A stretch of DNA of 64,000 nt from Thermodesulfobacteriota bacterium. Its GTDB lineage: Bacteria > Desulfobacterota > Thermodesulfobacteria > Thermodesulfobacteriales > Thermodesulfobacteriaceae. A program made the translations under genes and the position numbers. Positions 1 to 8,988 of the stretch are shown here, piece after piece. The notes beneath the pieces are model-generated. The model had not been told where the DNA came from. It saw nothing but the letters and a program-made list of their open reading frames with translations, and ran no database searches. Numbering within the stretch: the first letter of the stretch is position 1; every line of letters begins with the position of its first letter. The stretch lies in assembly GCA_030550555.1 (NCBI GenBank), contig JAUQPD010000037.1, positions 1-64,000 of the forward strand, given 5' to 3'.

Positions 1-13
1 AGGAGGTCTAAAT

Positions 14-283
14 ATGACAGATACAACAGTTGTTATGGTAGCAAAGGAGGCAATTAAATTAAGCCTTGTACTTTCTGCCCCGCTTCTCCTCACTGCCCTT
101 GTTGTGGGACTTGCAATCAGTATCTTTCAGGCAGTTACACAGATCCAGGAAATGACCCTCACCTTCGTGCCTAAAATTCTTGCCATGGTTCTTGTGCTCT
201 TTTTCTCACTTCCCTGGTTGCTCAAAAAACTGGTAACCTATACAGAAAACCTTATCCTTTCAATACCAGGTATAGTGAAATGA
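14..283 (+). CDS. fliQ: Flagellar export gate protein FliQ
   Basis: This is a small inner-membrane subunit of the flagellar type III export gate, which forms a channel with FliP and FliR. The 89 residues hold two long hydrophobic segments (about 14-38 and 50-75) joined by the FQAVTQIQE loop typical of FliQ, and the length is normal for the family. The ATG follows an AGGAGG ribosome site at bases 1-6. Its stop overlaps the fliR start as ATGA. fliP presumably lies just upstream, outside the window. Confidence 0.97.
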   Translation: MTDTTVVMVAKEAIKLSLVLSAPLLLTALVVGLAISIFQAVTQIQEMTLTFVPKILAMVLVLFFSLPWLLKKLVTYTENLILSIPGIVK

Positions 284-1056
284 ATTCTACATTAATTGCC
301 ATTCCTCCTCAAGACTTGATAATTTTTCTATTTCTTTTCTTAAGGACTCTTATTTTTCTCTTTCTTTTTCCCCTCTTTGCTGTAAATTTCTTTCCAACGA
401 AAATTAAGATTCTTTTTTCTATAGCCCTTTCTCTTGCTTTTACACCATTTTTTTCAGGAAAGTTGAACCTACCAACAAGCATTCATCTGCTTATTCCTTT
501 AATCTTTGTAGATTTTTTAATCTTTTTTATGGTGTCTTATTTTTATAGACTTATACTTGGGGGATTACAGCTTGGAGGTGAAGTTGCAGGTCTTCAGATG
601 GGCTTTGGTATTTCCCAGACCTTTGATCCTGCAAGTGGTGTTGCAATGCCAATCATTGCTCAGTTTCTTTATCTCATCTTCCTTCTCCTATTTTTTACCT
701 TTGATATTCATCACTATCTAATCTACTTTTTAATTAAATCATCCTTTCAAGTCACTATAGGAGAATTCACCTTTGGTAGAGAACTATTCGAATATCTCCT
801 TAAAAGAGGCTCCCTTATATTTGAAGTTGCTATTAAGATGTTTTCTGCAGTGCTTGTTTTTCTATTTTTAATAAATATTATTCTTGCAGTAATTGGAAGA
901 CTTCTTCCTCAAATAAATGTACTTTTTGTGAGCTTTCCTTTAACTGTGGGACTTGGACTTTTCATATTTGGAGTTAGTCTCATTTTTATCCCTCGAATTT
1001 TTACTTCCTATAACAAAGAATTCTTAAAGCTCCTAAGTTTCTTCCTTAAGTCCTGA
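280..1056 (+). CDS. fliR: Flagellar export gate protein FliR
   Basis: This is the inner-membrane FliR subunit of the flagellar type III export gate. The 258 residues are almost wholly hydrophobic, with about six membrane segments and the conserved central GEVAGLQMGFG stretch near residue 101. Its start overlaps the fliQ stop, so the two are probably translationally coupled. The order fliQ-fliR-flhB-flhA is the common flagellar export arrangement. Length and composition are normal. Confidence 0.97.
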   Translation: MNSTLIAIPPQDLIIFLFLFLRTLIFLFLFPLFAVNFFPTKIKILFSIALSLAFTPFFSGKLNLPTSIHLLIPLIFVDFLIFFMVSYFYRLILGGLQLGGEVAGLQMGFGISQTFDPASGVAMPIIAQFLYLIFLLLFFTFDIHHYLIYFLIKSSFQVTIGEFTFGRELFEYLLKRGSLIFEVAIKMFSAVLVFLFLINIILAVIGRLLPQINVLFVSFPLTVGLGLFIFGVSLIFIPRIFTSYNKEFLKLLSFFLKS

Positions 1057-1064
1057 GGGGAAAT

Positions 1065-2138
1065 ATGCCTGAAGAACAGGTTCAGGAAAGAACAGAGGAA
1101 GCAACCCCTCGGCGTCGAGAGGAGGCAAGAAAACGGGGGCAGATTGTAAAAAGTAGGGAACTCTCTTCTGTCGTTGTGTTGACAACAGGATTTTTCTCAC
1201 TTGTCTTTTTAAGCGTTCTTTTTCTTCAACAGTTTGTATTATTGATCCGCTTTAGCTATTCTCACTTTTCAAGTGAATTTTCTAGTCCCTCACAGTTAAT
1301 ATATCTTTTACAGAGCATAAATATCTCGGTCCTAAAGTTTTTGTTTCCCTTTTTTGTTCTTCTTGTGATCTCTGCGGTTATGATCTATTTAATTCAGACT
1401 GGTGGAGGAGTTTTTTCTACAGAAACTCTCTCTATCAAATTTGAACGGCTAAATCCCATAGAAGGCTTTAAAAGACTCTTCTCACTGACAGCTCTCTTTG
1501 AATTGGTTAAATCTCTTCTTAAACTTGCAGTGATCACAGGCATATCTTACTGGATAATTAGTCAAAATTTTGACAGAATTGTCAAACTTCTTGGCATGAA
1601 TAGTTTTTATCTGCTTACCGCTGTTAAGGGTATTCTTTTGGAACTTCTTTCAAAACTAATGTTCGTCCTTGCGATTCTTGCAATTCTTGACTGGCTGTAT
1701 GCAAGATGGGATTATGAGAGAAAACTCAGGATGACGAGGCAGGAGTTAAAGGAGGAGCTCAAGCAGACAGAGGGAGATCCTCAGGTAAAGGCAAAGATTA
1801 GGCAAAAACAAAGGGAGTTAAGTAGGCAGAGAATGCTTGCTGAAGTGCCCAAGGCGGATGTAGTTATCACAAACCCTGAGCACTATGCGGTAGCTCTAAA
1901 GTATGAACTTGGAAAGATGCCAGCACCCAAGGTCGTTGCCAAAGGGGTGGACTTCCTTGCTTTGAGGATAAGAGAGTTAGCAAAGACTCATGGAGTGCCC
2001 ATTTATGAAGATCCACCGTTGGCACAAATTTTGTATAAAAAAACAGAGGTAGGTGAGTTTATACCTGAAGAGCTATATCAGGCAGTTGCCAAGGTTCTTG
2101 CGTATGTTTACAAACTCCGAGGAAAGAGATTAGGCTAA
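1065..2138 (+). CDS. flhB: Flagellar export switch protein FlhB
   Basis: FlhB is the export-gate protein that switches substrate specificity from rod/hook to filament proteins. The 357 residues start with the charged EERTEEATPRR region, followed by four membrane segments and a cytoplasmic domain. The self-cleavage motif, normally N-P-T-H, reads N270-P271-E272-H273. The Asn and Pro of the scissile bond are kept, so self-cleavage should remain possible. A GAGGGG ribosome site precedes the ATG. The C-terminal DPPLAQILY segment is typical. Confidence 0.97.
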   Translation: MPEEQVQERTEEATPRRREEARKRGQIVKSRELSSVVVLTTGFFSLVFLSVLFLQQFVLLIRFSYSHFSSEFSSPSQLIYLLQSINISVLKFLFPFFVLLVISAVMIYLIQTGGGVFSTETLSIKFERLNPIEGFKRLFSLTALFELVKSLLKLAVITGISYWIISQNFDRIVKLLGMNSFYLLTAVKGILLELLSKLMFVLAILAILDWLYARWDYERKLRMTRQELKEELKQTEGDPQVKAKIRQKQRELSRQRMLAEVPKADVVITNPEHYAVALKYELGKMPAPKVVAKGVDFLALRIRELAKTHGVPIYEDPPLAQILYKKTEVGEFIPEELYQAVAKVLAYVYKLRGKRLG

Positions 2139-2145
2139 ATTAGCT

Positions 2146-4209
2146 ATGGATCAGACCCTTTCACTTAGACGATTGTTTGATTTTTACAGCATAAGCGCAG
2201 TTGCAGGAATAATTCTCCTCTTTGCTCTAATTATCTTTCCACTCCCTAAGATACTTATTGACCTTGTCCTTTCTTTGAATTTCTCTGTAGGTCTTCTCAT
2301 TCTTGTTATGGCTATGCAGGTAAATAGACCCCTTGATTTTACAGCCTTTCCCTCTCTACTGCTTCTGACAACGCTTTTTCGATTAACCATGAATATTGCA
2401 ACTACAAGGGTGATTCTTCTAAGAGGACATGAAGGGACCGATGCGGCGGGACAGCTAATAAAGAGTTTTGGAGAGTTTGTAGTAGGTGGAAACTTTGTTG
2501 TTGGTTTTATTGTCTTCCTAATTTTGGTATTGATTAATTTTGTAGTGATCACTAAGGGTGCAGGAAGGATAGCAGAGGTTGCTGCAAGATTTACCCTGGA
2601 TGCTATGCCAGGCAAACAGATGGCCATTGATGCGGATCTCAATGCAGGATTAATTGACGAAAAGGAGGCAAAGAGGAGGCGTGCAGAGATTGCCAAGGAA
2701 GCAGAATTTTATGGGGCAATGGATGGTGCCTCAAAATTCATAAGAGGTGAGGCCATCGCTGGACTCATTATAACAGTGGTAAACATAATTGGTGGCATCC
2801 TGATAGGAACCCTTCAGAAAGGACTTGACCTCTCAACTTCAGTCAAGACCTATACTATTCTTACAATTGGAGACGGCTTAGTTTCCCAACTTCCAGCTAT
2901 AGTGGTATCCACCTCAGCAGGTATCATTGTTAGCAGAGCTGCAGCTGAATCTGGACTTGGTAGGGATATTGCAAAGCAGTTTGCCATGAAACCAGAAGCT
3001 CTTTTCCTAGCAAGTGGAGTAGTCTTTGCCCTGGGACTTATTCCTGGTCTACCCTTTCACCCCTTCCTTATCTTTGCGATAATCCTTGCAGGTCTTGGTT
3101 TTCTCTCCCATAGACACGTAAGTAAGGTAGAAGAATTACCTCCTGAGGAACCAATAACAAAACCTCAAGAGGTTGAAGAGCTGAGGCCTGTTGAACTACT
3201 TGCAATCGAGCTTGGTTATGGACTTATCTATTTGGCAGATGAAATGAGAGGGGGAGATCTCTTAGACAAAATAAAGGGGCTCAGGAGACAACTTGCCCAA
3301 GAAATGGGACTTCTAATACCACCTGTTCACGTAAGAGACAATCTCACTTTGAAACCGAGTGAATATCAAATCCTTATAAAGGGAGTAGATGTTGCAAAGG
3401 CAGAACTCCTGCCTAATTACTTTCTTGCCCTTCCACCCTATCCAGATGCGATACCCCCTGAGGGAGCGATACCTACAATAGAACCGACCTTTGGAATGAA
3501 GGCTTATTTTGTTTCTGAGGAGATAAAGGAGTCTGCAGAGATGGCAGGTTTTACTGTTGTGAGTCTCTCAACAGTTATAACTACTCACCTTTCAGAGATA
3601 ATTAAGGCCCATGCTGATGAGTTGCTCACCAAGCAGGAGGTTCAAAAGATAATTGATACAATGAATAGATATTATCCTAAACTGACTGAAGAAACCCTCA
3701 ATACTGTAAATCTAAGTACCATTCAAAAGGTCCTCCAGAATCTTGTCAAAGAGGGGGTTCCACTTAGGGACATGGTCACAATCTTTGAGACAATTAGCGA
3801 TTATGGGGCAACCATCAAGGATCCTGATGTGCTAACTGAATATGTGCGTCAAAGATTGAGTAGGTTGATAGTGAAACCTCACCTGACGAATGGAAGGCTT
3901 CCTGCTATTTTAGTTGGGGAGGACATAGAGGACCTCATGAAGAAGAGTCTTCAAAAGACTGACCAAGGAACATTCCTCATTATTGATCCCAAGATTGGTT
4001 CAAAAATAGTTACCGCCCTAACACAGGCGGTAGAACGTTCCGCCCAGAGGGGATTTATTCCTGCGATATTAGCAAGTCCCACCATCAGGAGACATCTCAG
4101 GAGATTGATTGAAAGATCGCTCAGACATGTGCCTGTGATTTCACAGGCTGAAATTCCTGTAGAGGTTCAAGTGGAGATCCTTGAAGTGGTGAGATTGACA
4201 AGGGAGTAG
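2146..4209 (+). CDS. flhA: Flagellar export protein FlhA
   Basis: FlhA is the largest export-gate subunit; its cytoplasmic ring docks chaperone-substrate complexes. The 687 residues comprise an N-terminal membrane half of about 7-8 segments (to about residue 325) with the conserved LFRLTMNIATTR signature near residue 80, and a large soluble C-terminal domain from about residue 345. Length is normal. It starts 7 bases after flhB and ends 4 bases before flhF, in the same operon. Confidence 0.98.
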   Translation: MDQTLSLRRLFDFYSISAVAGIILLFALIIFPLPKILIDLVLSLNFSVGLLILVMAMQVNRPLDFTAFPSLLLLTTLFRLTMNIATTRVILLRGHEGTDAAGQLIKSFGEFVVGGNFVVGFIVFLILVLINFVVITKGAGRIAEVAARFTLDAMPGKQMAIDADLNAGLIDEKEAKRRRAEIAKEAEFYGAMDGASKFIRGEAIAGLIITVVNIIGGILIGTLQKGLDLSTSVKTYTILTIGDGLVSQLPAIVVSTSAGIIVSRAAAESGLGRDIAKQFAMKPEALFLASGVVFALGLIPGLPFHPFLIFAIILAGLGFLSHRHVSKVEELPPEEPITKPQEVEELRPVELLAIELGYGLIYLADEMRGGDLLDKIKGLRRQLAQEMGLLIPPVHVRDNLTLKPSEYQILIKGVDVAKAELLPNYFLALPPYPDAIPPEGAIPTIEPTFGMKAYFVSEEIKESAEMAGFTVVSLSTVITTHLSEIIKAHADELLTKQEVQKIIDTMNRYYPKLTEETLNTVNLSTIQKVLQNLVKEGVPLRDMVTIFETISDYGATIKDPDVLTEYVRQRLSRLIVKPHLTNGRLPAILVGEDIEDLMKKSLQKTDQGTFLIIDPKIGSKIVTALTQAVERSAQRGFIPAILASPTIRRHLRRLIERSLRHVPVISQAEIPVEVQVEILEVVRLTRE

Positions 4210-4213
4210 AAAA

Positions 4214-5224
4214 ATGCGCATTAAGAAGTTTAGGGCGAAAAGTATGATTGATGCCCTAAGAAAAGTTAAAAGCGAGCTTGGGGAAGAAGCAGTCATCCTT
4301 GACTCTGGAAAAATACGTGAAAATGGTGAGGAGTTCTATGAAGTTGTGGCTGCAGTTGAAGAGAGGGGAGAGGAACTAAAACTGGGTATGGCAGAGGAGG
4401 ATCCTTACCGTTTCGCTCCATGGGAGGAGCTCAAAAGGGAGCTCTGCGAAATAAAGAGTGTTCTCAGAGAGCTTAGAAGAGAGGGGAAAGAGTATTTTTG
4501 GCAGTTGAGGTCTAAGGGTATTCCTGAAGGGGTTGCAAGAGAGATAATGGGGTATAATGGTACTATACAGGACTACATTCGTGAAAGGATTCGGGCAAAG
4601 GGGGTAAGTCCTCCTTCTCGAATCCAAATATTTATTGGTGAGGGAGGAGTTGGTAAAACAACTGGTCTTTTTAAGGTGGCTTTTCAGCTACGTCATCTTC
4701 GCAAAAAGGCTGTTACAGTGCTCTCCCTTGACAACTATAAAGTAGGTGCAAGGGAGGAGGCTCAGAAATTGGCTCAGCTTCTCGAGATACCTTTGGTTGT
4801 GGGTGATCTTGAGGATTTGGGAAGGTTCCTCTCTCTCCTAGAATCGCAGGATTTTCTACTAGTTGACACTCCAAGCCTTGGCAAGAGATTTACTCCTCAA
4901 GAACTTGCTGAGATTTACAAATTAAATCCTTCCATAAGATTTAACTGGGTTGTGAGAGCAACTGATGATGGAGAGGCAAATCTTGCACTCTGGGAAGAAC
5001 TGAAAGGTCTTCCAATAGATGCTCTATTTCTTTCTTTCGTTGATCGTAAGATCAAAGGATCAAAACTTTATTGGATTTTACAAAAGGACCTACCTCCTGT
5101 TGCTTTTATCTCTCGAGGTGAACGAATACCTGAAGATCTAGAAATTGCAGGTGAAGAATCTCTTCTTAGAATTCTTCTAAGAGGTTTTGAGGAAGAAATA
5201 ATACCAAAACGGGGGGACCTATGA
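4214..5224 (+). CDS. flhF: SRP-type GTPase FlhF, divergent
   Basis: FlhF is an SRP-family GTPase that sets the site and number of polar flagella. The 336 residues begin with the typical MRIKKFRAKSM start, then a helical linker and a GTPase domain with P-loop GEGGVGKTT at about 142-150. Two nucleotide motifs differ from the family: the usual DTAGR reads DTPSLGKR, and the usual TKLD guanine motif reads SFVD. GTP specificity or hydrolysis may therefore be altered. The stop overlaps the flhG start (ATGA). Confidence 0.92.
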   Translation: MRIKKFRAKSMIDALRKVKSELGEEAVILDSGKIRENGEEFYEVVAAVEERGEELKLGMAEEDPYRFAPWEELKRELCEIKSVLRELRREGKEYFWQLRSKGIPEGVAREIMGYNGTIQDYIRERIRAKGVSPPSRIQIFIGEGGVGKTTGLFKVAFQLRHLRKKAVTVLSLDNYKVGAREEAQKLAQLLEIPLVVGDLEDLGRFLSLLESQDFLLVDTPSLGKRFTPQELAEIYKLNPSIRFNWVVRATDDGEANLALWEELKGLPIDALFLSFVDRKIKGSKLYWILQKDLPPVAFISRGERIPEDLEIAGEESLLRILLRGFEEEIIPKRGDL

Positions 5225-6015
5225 AGAGTATTTCCGTTGCTAGTGGCAAGGGTGGGGTAGGAAAGACGAGTTTTGTCATTAACCTTGCCCTTGCCCTTGA
5301 GGAACTAAATCAGAGAGTGCTCATATTTGATGCGGATTTGGGACTAGCAAATGTAGATATTATGCTGGGGCTGTCGCCCAAATTTGACATCCGTTATGTC
5401 TTTAGCGGACAGCTAACATTAAGTGATATCGTACTTAAGACAGAGTATGGGTTTTCTTTAATTCCAGCAGGCTCTGGTGTCAACGAGTTAACCCATTTAA
5501 CTACATCGCAAAAGCTTTTGCTTCGTGCCCAAATGGAAGAGGCCTTCAAGCCCTATGATTTTCTTATCTTTGATATCTCAGCAGGTATCTCAGACAATGT
5601 GCTTTTTTTTACCCAACTTGCAGAGGAAAAAATAGTTATTGTAACTCCTGAACCTACCTCTCTTGCAGACGCCTATGCTTACCTCAAGGTAGCCACTAAA
5701 CGGGCAAGACTTAAAGAATTTAATCTTGTAGTTAACATGGTCCGTGATGACCAGGAGGGAAAAAAGATATATCAACAACTTCTCTTTGTCTGTGAAAAGT
5801 TTCTTCCAGACCTTAAATTAGGACTTTTAGGAATACTTCCCTACGATGAGTGTGTAAAAAGGTCTATCAGATCTCAGATTCCCTATCTTAAACTCTGTCC
5901 AGACGCCAAAATTAGTGTTAAAATCAGAGAGATTGCTATGAAAATACTTCAGAGAAGAAATCTACGTAAGGACAAAGAGTTAGAGCAATTTTTAGAGCGT
6001 TTTACAAATTTGTAG
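5221..6015 (+). CDS. flhG: MinD-like ATPase FlhG (FleN/YlxH)
   Basis: FlhG is a MinD/ParA-type ATPase that stimulates FlhF and limits flagellar number. The deviant Walker A, GKGGVGKTS, lies at residues 9-17, with a Walker-A-prime DADLGLANVDIMLG typical of FlhG near residue 38. The 264-residue length is normal. It overlaps flhF by 4 bases and is followed 3 bases later by fliA, which is the standard flhF-flhG-fliA order. Confidence 0.95.
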   Translation: MKSISVASGKGGVGKTSFVINLALALEELNQRVLIFDADLGLANVDIMLGLSPKFDIRYVFSGQLTLSDIVLKTEYGFSLIPAGSGVNELTHLTTSQKLLLRAQMEEAFKPYDFLIFDISAGISDNVLFFTQLAEEKIVIVTPEPTSLADAYAYLKVATKRARLKEFNLVVNMVRDDQEGKKIYQQLLFVCEKFLPDLKLGLLGILPYDECVKRSIRSQIPYLKLCPDAKISVKIREIAMKILQRRNLRKDKELEQFLERFTNL

Positions 6016-6018
6016 GAT

Positions 6019-6762
6019 ATGCCTTTGGCCAATAGATCTAATTTTCGCCCACCTTTAGAACAAGTTATCAAAGAATTTCTTCCGCGTATTAACCAAATTG
6101 CATTTAAGTATGCCTATTTAGGTCAACCAGTTCTCTCAAAAGAGGATCTCGTCTCTGCTGGCATTATAGGGCTTATCGAGGCCTATCATCGTTTTGATCC
6201 CACCAAAAAGGTTAATTTTAGGACCTATGCTGAATTTCGAATTAAAGGTGCTATCCTTGATGAGATCAGGAAAGTAGATATAATACCAAGGAGCGTTAGA
6301 GATAAGATAGACGAACTTGAGGACAAGCTCAAGGAACTAAACAAAAAGTTAGGTAGAATGCCTGAAGAGGAAGAAATTGCAGAGGCTATGGGACTTAGCC
6401 TTGAGGAGTATCACCGTCTTCTTGAAAATATTAGGGGCATAAGTTTCGTTGACATAGAAACTTTCAAACAACTTATGCCAGATCTTGAAGAAGAAGACAT
6501 CTTTGAATTTATTGTGGGGCCAAACACTGGAGAAGAGGTTATTGAAAAGCTCTATCTGAAAGAGCTGTTGGAGAAACTGGAAGAAGCTCTCAGCTATCTT
6601 AACGAAAAAGAGAGACTAGTCCTTGCTCTCTACTATTATGAGGACCTGAACATGAAAGAGATTGCTCAGGTCCTCGGCTACACTGAAGGTCGTATCTCCC
6701 AGATTCACAACCAGGCAATAATGAAACTGCGATCAATTTTGAATGACCAAATAAAACCTTAG
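6019..6762 (+). CDS. fliA: Flagellar sigma factor sigma-28 (FliA)
   Basis: This is the alternative sigma factor for late flagellar and chemotaxis genes. The 247 residues show sigma regions 2, 3 and 4: region 2 with GIIGLIEAYHRFD and the FRTYAEFRIKGAILDEIR stretch, region 3 from about residue 105, and a C-terminal region 4 helix-turn-helix with GYTEGRISQIH. A promoter matching its consensus lies upstream of flaG at 61405-61431 in this window. Confidence 0.97.
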   Translation: MPLANRSNFRPPLEQVIKEFLPRINQIAFKYAYLGQPVLSKEDLVSAGIIGLIEAYHRFDPTKKVNFRTYAEFRIKGAILDEIRKVDIIPRSVRDKIDELEDKLKELNKKLGRMPEEEEIAEAMGLSLEEYHRLLENIRGISFVDIETFKQLMPDLEEEDIFEFIVGPNTGEEVIEKLYLKELLEKLEEALSYLNEKERLVLALYYYEDLNMKEIAQVLGYTEGRISQIHNQAIMKLRSILNDQIKP

Positions 6763-6776
6763 GCAAGGAGGGAGCG

Positions 6777-7160
6777 ATGGCTATTGATCCCAACATCAAA
6801 ATTCTGGTAGTTGATGATTTTTCTACCATGCGCAAGATTATCAAAAACATTCTAACCCAGTTAGGTTTCAAAAATATCATAGAGGCTGACGATGGCACAA
6901 CCGCTCTTGAAATACTAAATAAAGAAAAGGTAGATTTGATTATTTCCGATTGGAACATGCCCAAGATGAGTGGTCTTGAGCTTCTTAAGGCAGTAAGAGC
7001 CAATGAGCAAACAAAGGACATTCCCTTTATAATGGTGACAGCTGAAGCTCAAAAGGAAAATATCTTAGAGGCGATTAAATATAAGGTTAATCAATATATT
7101 GTGAAACCCTTTACTCCTGAGACCCTCAAGGAAAAACTAGAAAAGGTCTTTGGAGGATAG
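6777..7160 (+). CDS. cheY: Chemotaxis response regulator CheY
   Basis: This is a single-domain receiver that binds the flagellar switch when phosphorylated by CheA. All receiver residues are present: acidic pair D13/D14, phospho-acceptor D58 in the SDWNMP context, T88 and K110. The 127 residues closely follow classical CheY, more so than the second receiver at 9546. An AAGGAGGGAG ribosome site precedes the ATG. It follows fliA by 14 bases. Confidence 0.96.
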   Translation: MAIDPNIKILVVDDFSTMRKIIKNILTQLGFKNIIEADDGTTALEILNKEKVDLIISDWNMPKMSGLELLKAVRANEQTKDIPFIMVTAEAQKENILEAIKYKVNQYIVKPFTPETLKEKLEKVFGG

Positions 7161-7162
7161 AT

Positions 7163-7831
7163 TTGAAGGAGGAGTTAAAGAGAGAACTTGAGGACTTTAA
7201 AGAACCCTCTTCCGAGGCTTCAAACGAGCTGATAAAGGATCTTGAGGAAAAACCCCCTTCAAGTCAGCCTCAAGCTAAATCTGGCAAAAGAGATATCAAA
7301 TTTTATCTGACCGTTTTGGGGATTATTTTTAGTGTCTTTGGCCTTGCCCTTGGTAGTTTCTTCATTTGGAAACTTTTGGAGATTTCTAAAAAGGAGTCCC
7401 TTTCACGAGGAAAGGAAATTGCAGGGCCTCCCGAAAGACAGGAAGCGATAAAAGAAGCTGGTAACGAGGCTAAAGAGATTGCAAAGGCAGAGAGTGAGAG
7501 AGTTGAGATAAGTAGATCCCTCCCAGGGCAAGAGGTTCAATTTAGGCTAAAGCTTGCAAACTTTCTCATCCCTCTTGATGAGAGAAGCTTTGTGAAAGTA
7601 GATGTCTATCTTCTATTTTCCGAGAAGGATCGCTATCTCAAAGCACTAGAAAGAGAATTTGAACTAAGAGCCTTTTTTTACTCGGAATTTAAAAGGATAA
7701 AGGCAGAAGCTTTTAGAAATGAGGCAAAGATGAAAGAACTTGAGGAGAGTCTTACTAAGCTCCTTCGACAAAGACACCCCCAATATTCTCCAGACAGAAT
7801 TGAATTTGAAGGCTTGATCCTAAGGGCTTAG
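7163..7831 (+). CDS. FliL-like flagellar basal-body protein
   Basis: The 222 residues consist of an acidic cytoplasmic N-terminus, one membrane helix at about residues 46-70, a charged linker, and a C-terminal domain from about residue 120 that resembles FliL (inner-membrane protein near the stator), with the pattern FLIPLDE...VKVDVYLLF. The start is TTG, preceded by GGAGG at 7152-7156 inside the end of cheY. Similarity is at pattern level only, so a FliL role is inferred from shape and position between cheY and other flagellar genes. Confidence 0.68.
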   Translation: MKEELKRELEDFKEPSSEASNELIKDLEEKPPSSQPQAKSGKRDIKFYLTVLGIIFSVFGLALGSFFIWKLLEISKKESLSRGKEIAGPPERQEAIKEAGNEAKEIAKAESERVEISRSLPGQEVQFRLKLANFLIPLDERSFVKVDVYLLFSEKDRYLKALEREFELRAFFYSEFKRIKAEAFRNEAKMKELEESLTKLLRQRHPQYSPDRIEFEGLILRA

Positions 7832-7836
7832 GGGAG

Positions 7837-8181
7837 ATGATAGAGATCTCTTCTAAAGAAATTTTGATTTTTCTTCTCGTCATTTTAGATATAGTTATAA
7901 TCGTTATTTTGATTTATTTATATTTGAAATTCAAAAAAGTTTTGACTTTTCCTTGGGAGGATTTTGAGCGATCTCTTGAGCGGGCTCAGAGTCTCGTTGA
8001 AAAATTGAGGGAGCTTCGGGCTACTGAGGATAGGGTTAAAGGTAAAGAGCAAGGTGTGAGTATTGAGGAGCGAGTCCTAGAAAGTTTCAGAGAGGGACTG
8101 AGTGTGAAGGAGATTGCAAAGAGGTTAGGTCTTAGTGCAGGTGAGGTTGAGATAATTCTGAAGAAGAAGGGTCTCCTCTAA
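7837..8181 (+). CDS. Membrane-anchored small HTH protein (DUF2802/DUF6115-like)
   Basis: The 114 residues start with one membrane helix (about 8-30), followed by a helical linker and a C-terminal helix-turn-helix-like segment, VKEIAKRLGLSAGEVE, near residue 90. Small proteins of this layout are found in flagellar/chemotaxis clusters of several bacteria, where their role is unknown. Here it sits between the FliL-like and FliK-like genes with gaps of a few bases. Binding to DNA from the membrane is possible but not shown. Confidence 0.6.
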   Translation: MIEISSKEILIFLLVILDIVIIVILIYLYLKFKKVLTFPWEDFERSLERAQSLVEKLRELRATEDRVKGKEQGVSIEERVLESFREGLSVKEIAKRLGLSAGEVEIILKKKGLL

Positions 8182-8183
8182 AG

Positions 8184-8984
8184 ATGCAGATCACAGGACC
8201 TAGTCCAATTTATTATCTTCCTGAAAATCTCTGGTCTCTTTTTTCTAGACCTGGAAGGGAGGTAACAGTTAGGGTTCTTCATATTGAGGGAAAGTTACTC
8301 TATCTTGAGCTTGGAGGGTATAGATTTCAGGCAAGACTTACTGGAAATCTTTTGCCAGAGGAATTTAGACCTGGTGAAGTTATAAGACTAAAGGTTGTGA
8401 ACACAGAAGGGCCAATCATCCTACAAGTCCTTGATCATCCTAAGGTAAGAGGTACGCATCACTTTCTGTATTTGCTTGTCAGTAACAAGAGAAAGATGCA
8501 AACTGAAGAGGGTTCAAAGAGCAAGGAGTGGGTTCTGTTTCGGGAGCTTCTTAAGGGTTTTCAGGGGAGTTCTGAAGCCTCCGAGAGAAGGCTTCCTCAA
8601 AACCTTGAAGACCTACTCGGTAAAGAGATTAAATTCGTTGAGTTTTATGTTGAGGATGACAGGCTTTTTATACCTTTTGTTTTGCGAGATGAAAAGTCTT
8701 GGGGATATCTGGAGATAGCTCCTACTTTAGAGGGTGCTGAAAGGGTGAAAATCTTTATATTGACTCTTTTTCTTCAATATCTTGGCTATTTAAAGGCAGT
8801 TTTTTCTTATACTGAAAATGATTTGGAGGTGGACCTTTTATTCGCAGAGCCTAATACCTATAGACTTGCAAAGGAATATCTTCAAGAGTTGCGAAGTGAG
8901 CTTTCATTTTCTGGAAAATTTGCTAAGATAACACTAGAACAGAGGACACTTACTCCAGGTCACATTTTTGAAATAAGAGGTTAG
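8184..8984 (+). CDS. FliK-like hook-length control protein
   Basis: The 266 residues show an N-terminal beta-rich segment (VTVRVLHIEGKLLYLELGG) followed by ILQVL near residue 80. The C-terminal part, from about residue 165, resembles the FliK C-terminal domain (WGYLEIAP, then alternating beta strands and a helix with AKEYLQELRSEL). FliK measures hook length and triggers the FlhB switch. The usual long Pro/Gln/Ser-rich middle is short, so a shorter ruler or a divergent relative is possible. Location in the flagellar operon supports the call; recognition is from pattern only. Confidence 0.6.
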   Translation: MQITGPSPIYYLPENLWSLFSRPGREVTVRVLHIEGKLLYLELGGYRFQARLTGNLLPEEFRPGEVIRLKVVNTEGPIILQVLDHPKVRGTHHFLYLLVSNKRKMQTEEGSKSKEWVLFRELLKGFQGSSEASERRLPQNLEDLLGKEIKFVEFYVEDDRLFIPFVLRDEKSWGYLEIAPTLEGAERVKIFILTLFLQYLGYLKAVFSYTENDLEVDLLFAEPNTYRLAKEYLQELRSELSFSGKFAKITLEQRTLTPGHIFEIRG

Positions 8985-8988
8985 AAAA

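Noticed and set aside
2184-2696. Long reverse-strand ORFs opposite flhA and other genes
   Set aside because: They mirror codon bias of a well-supported gene on the other strand, have no ribosome site and encode no recognisable domain.
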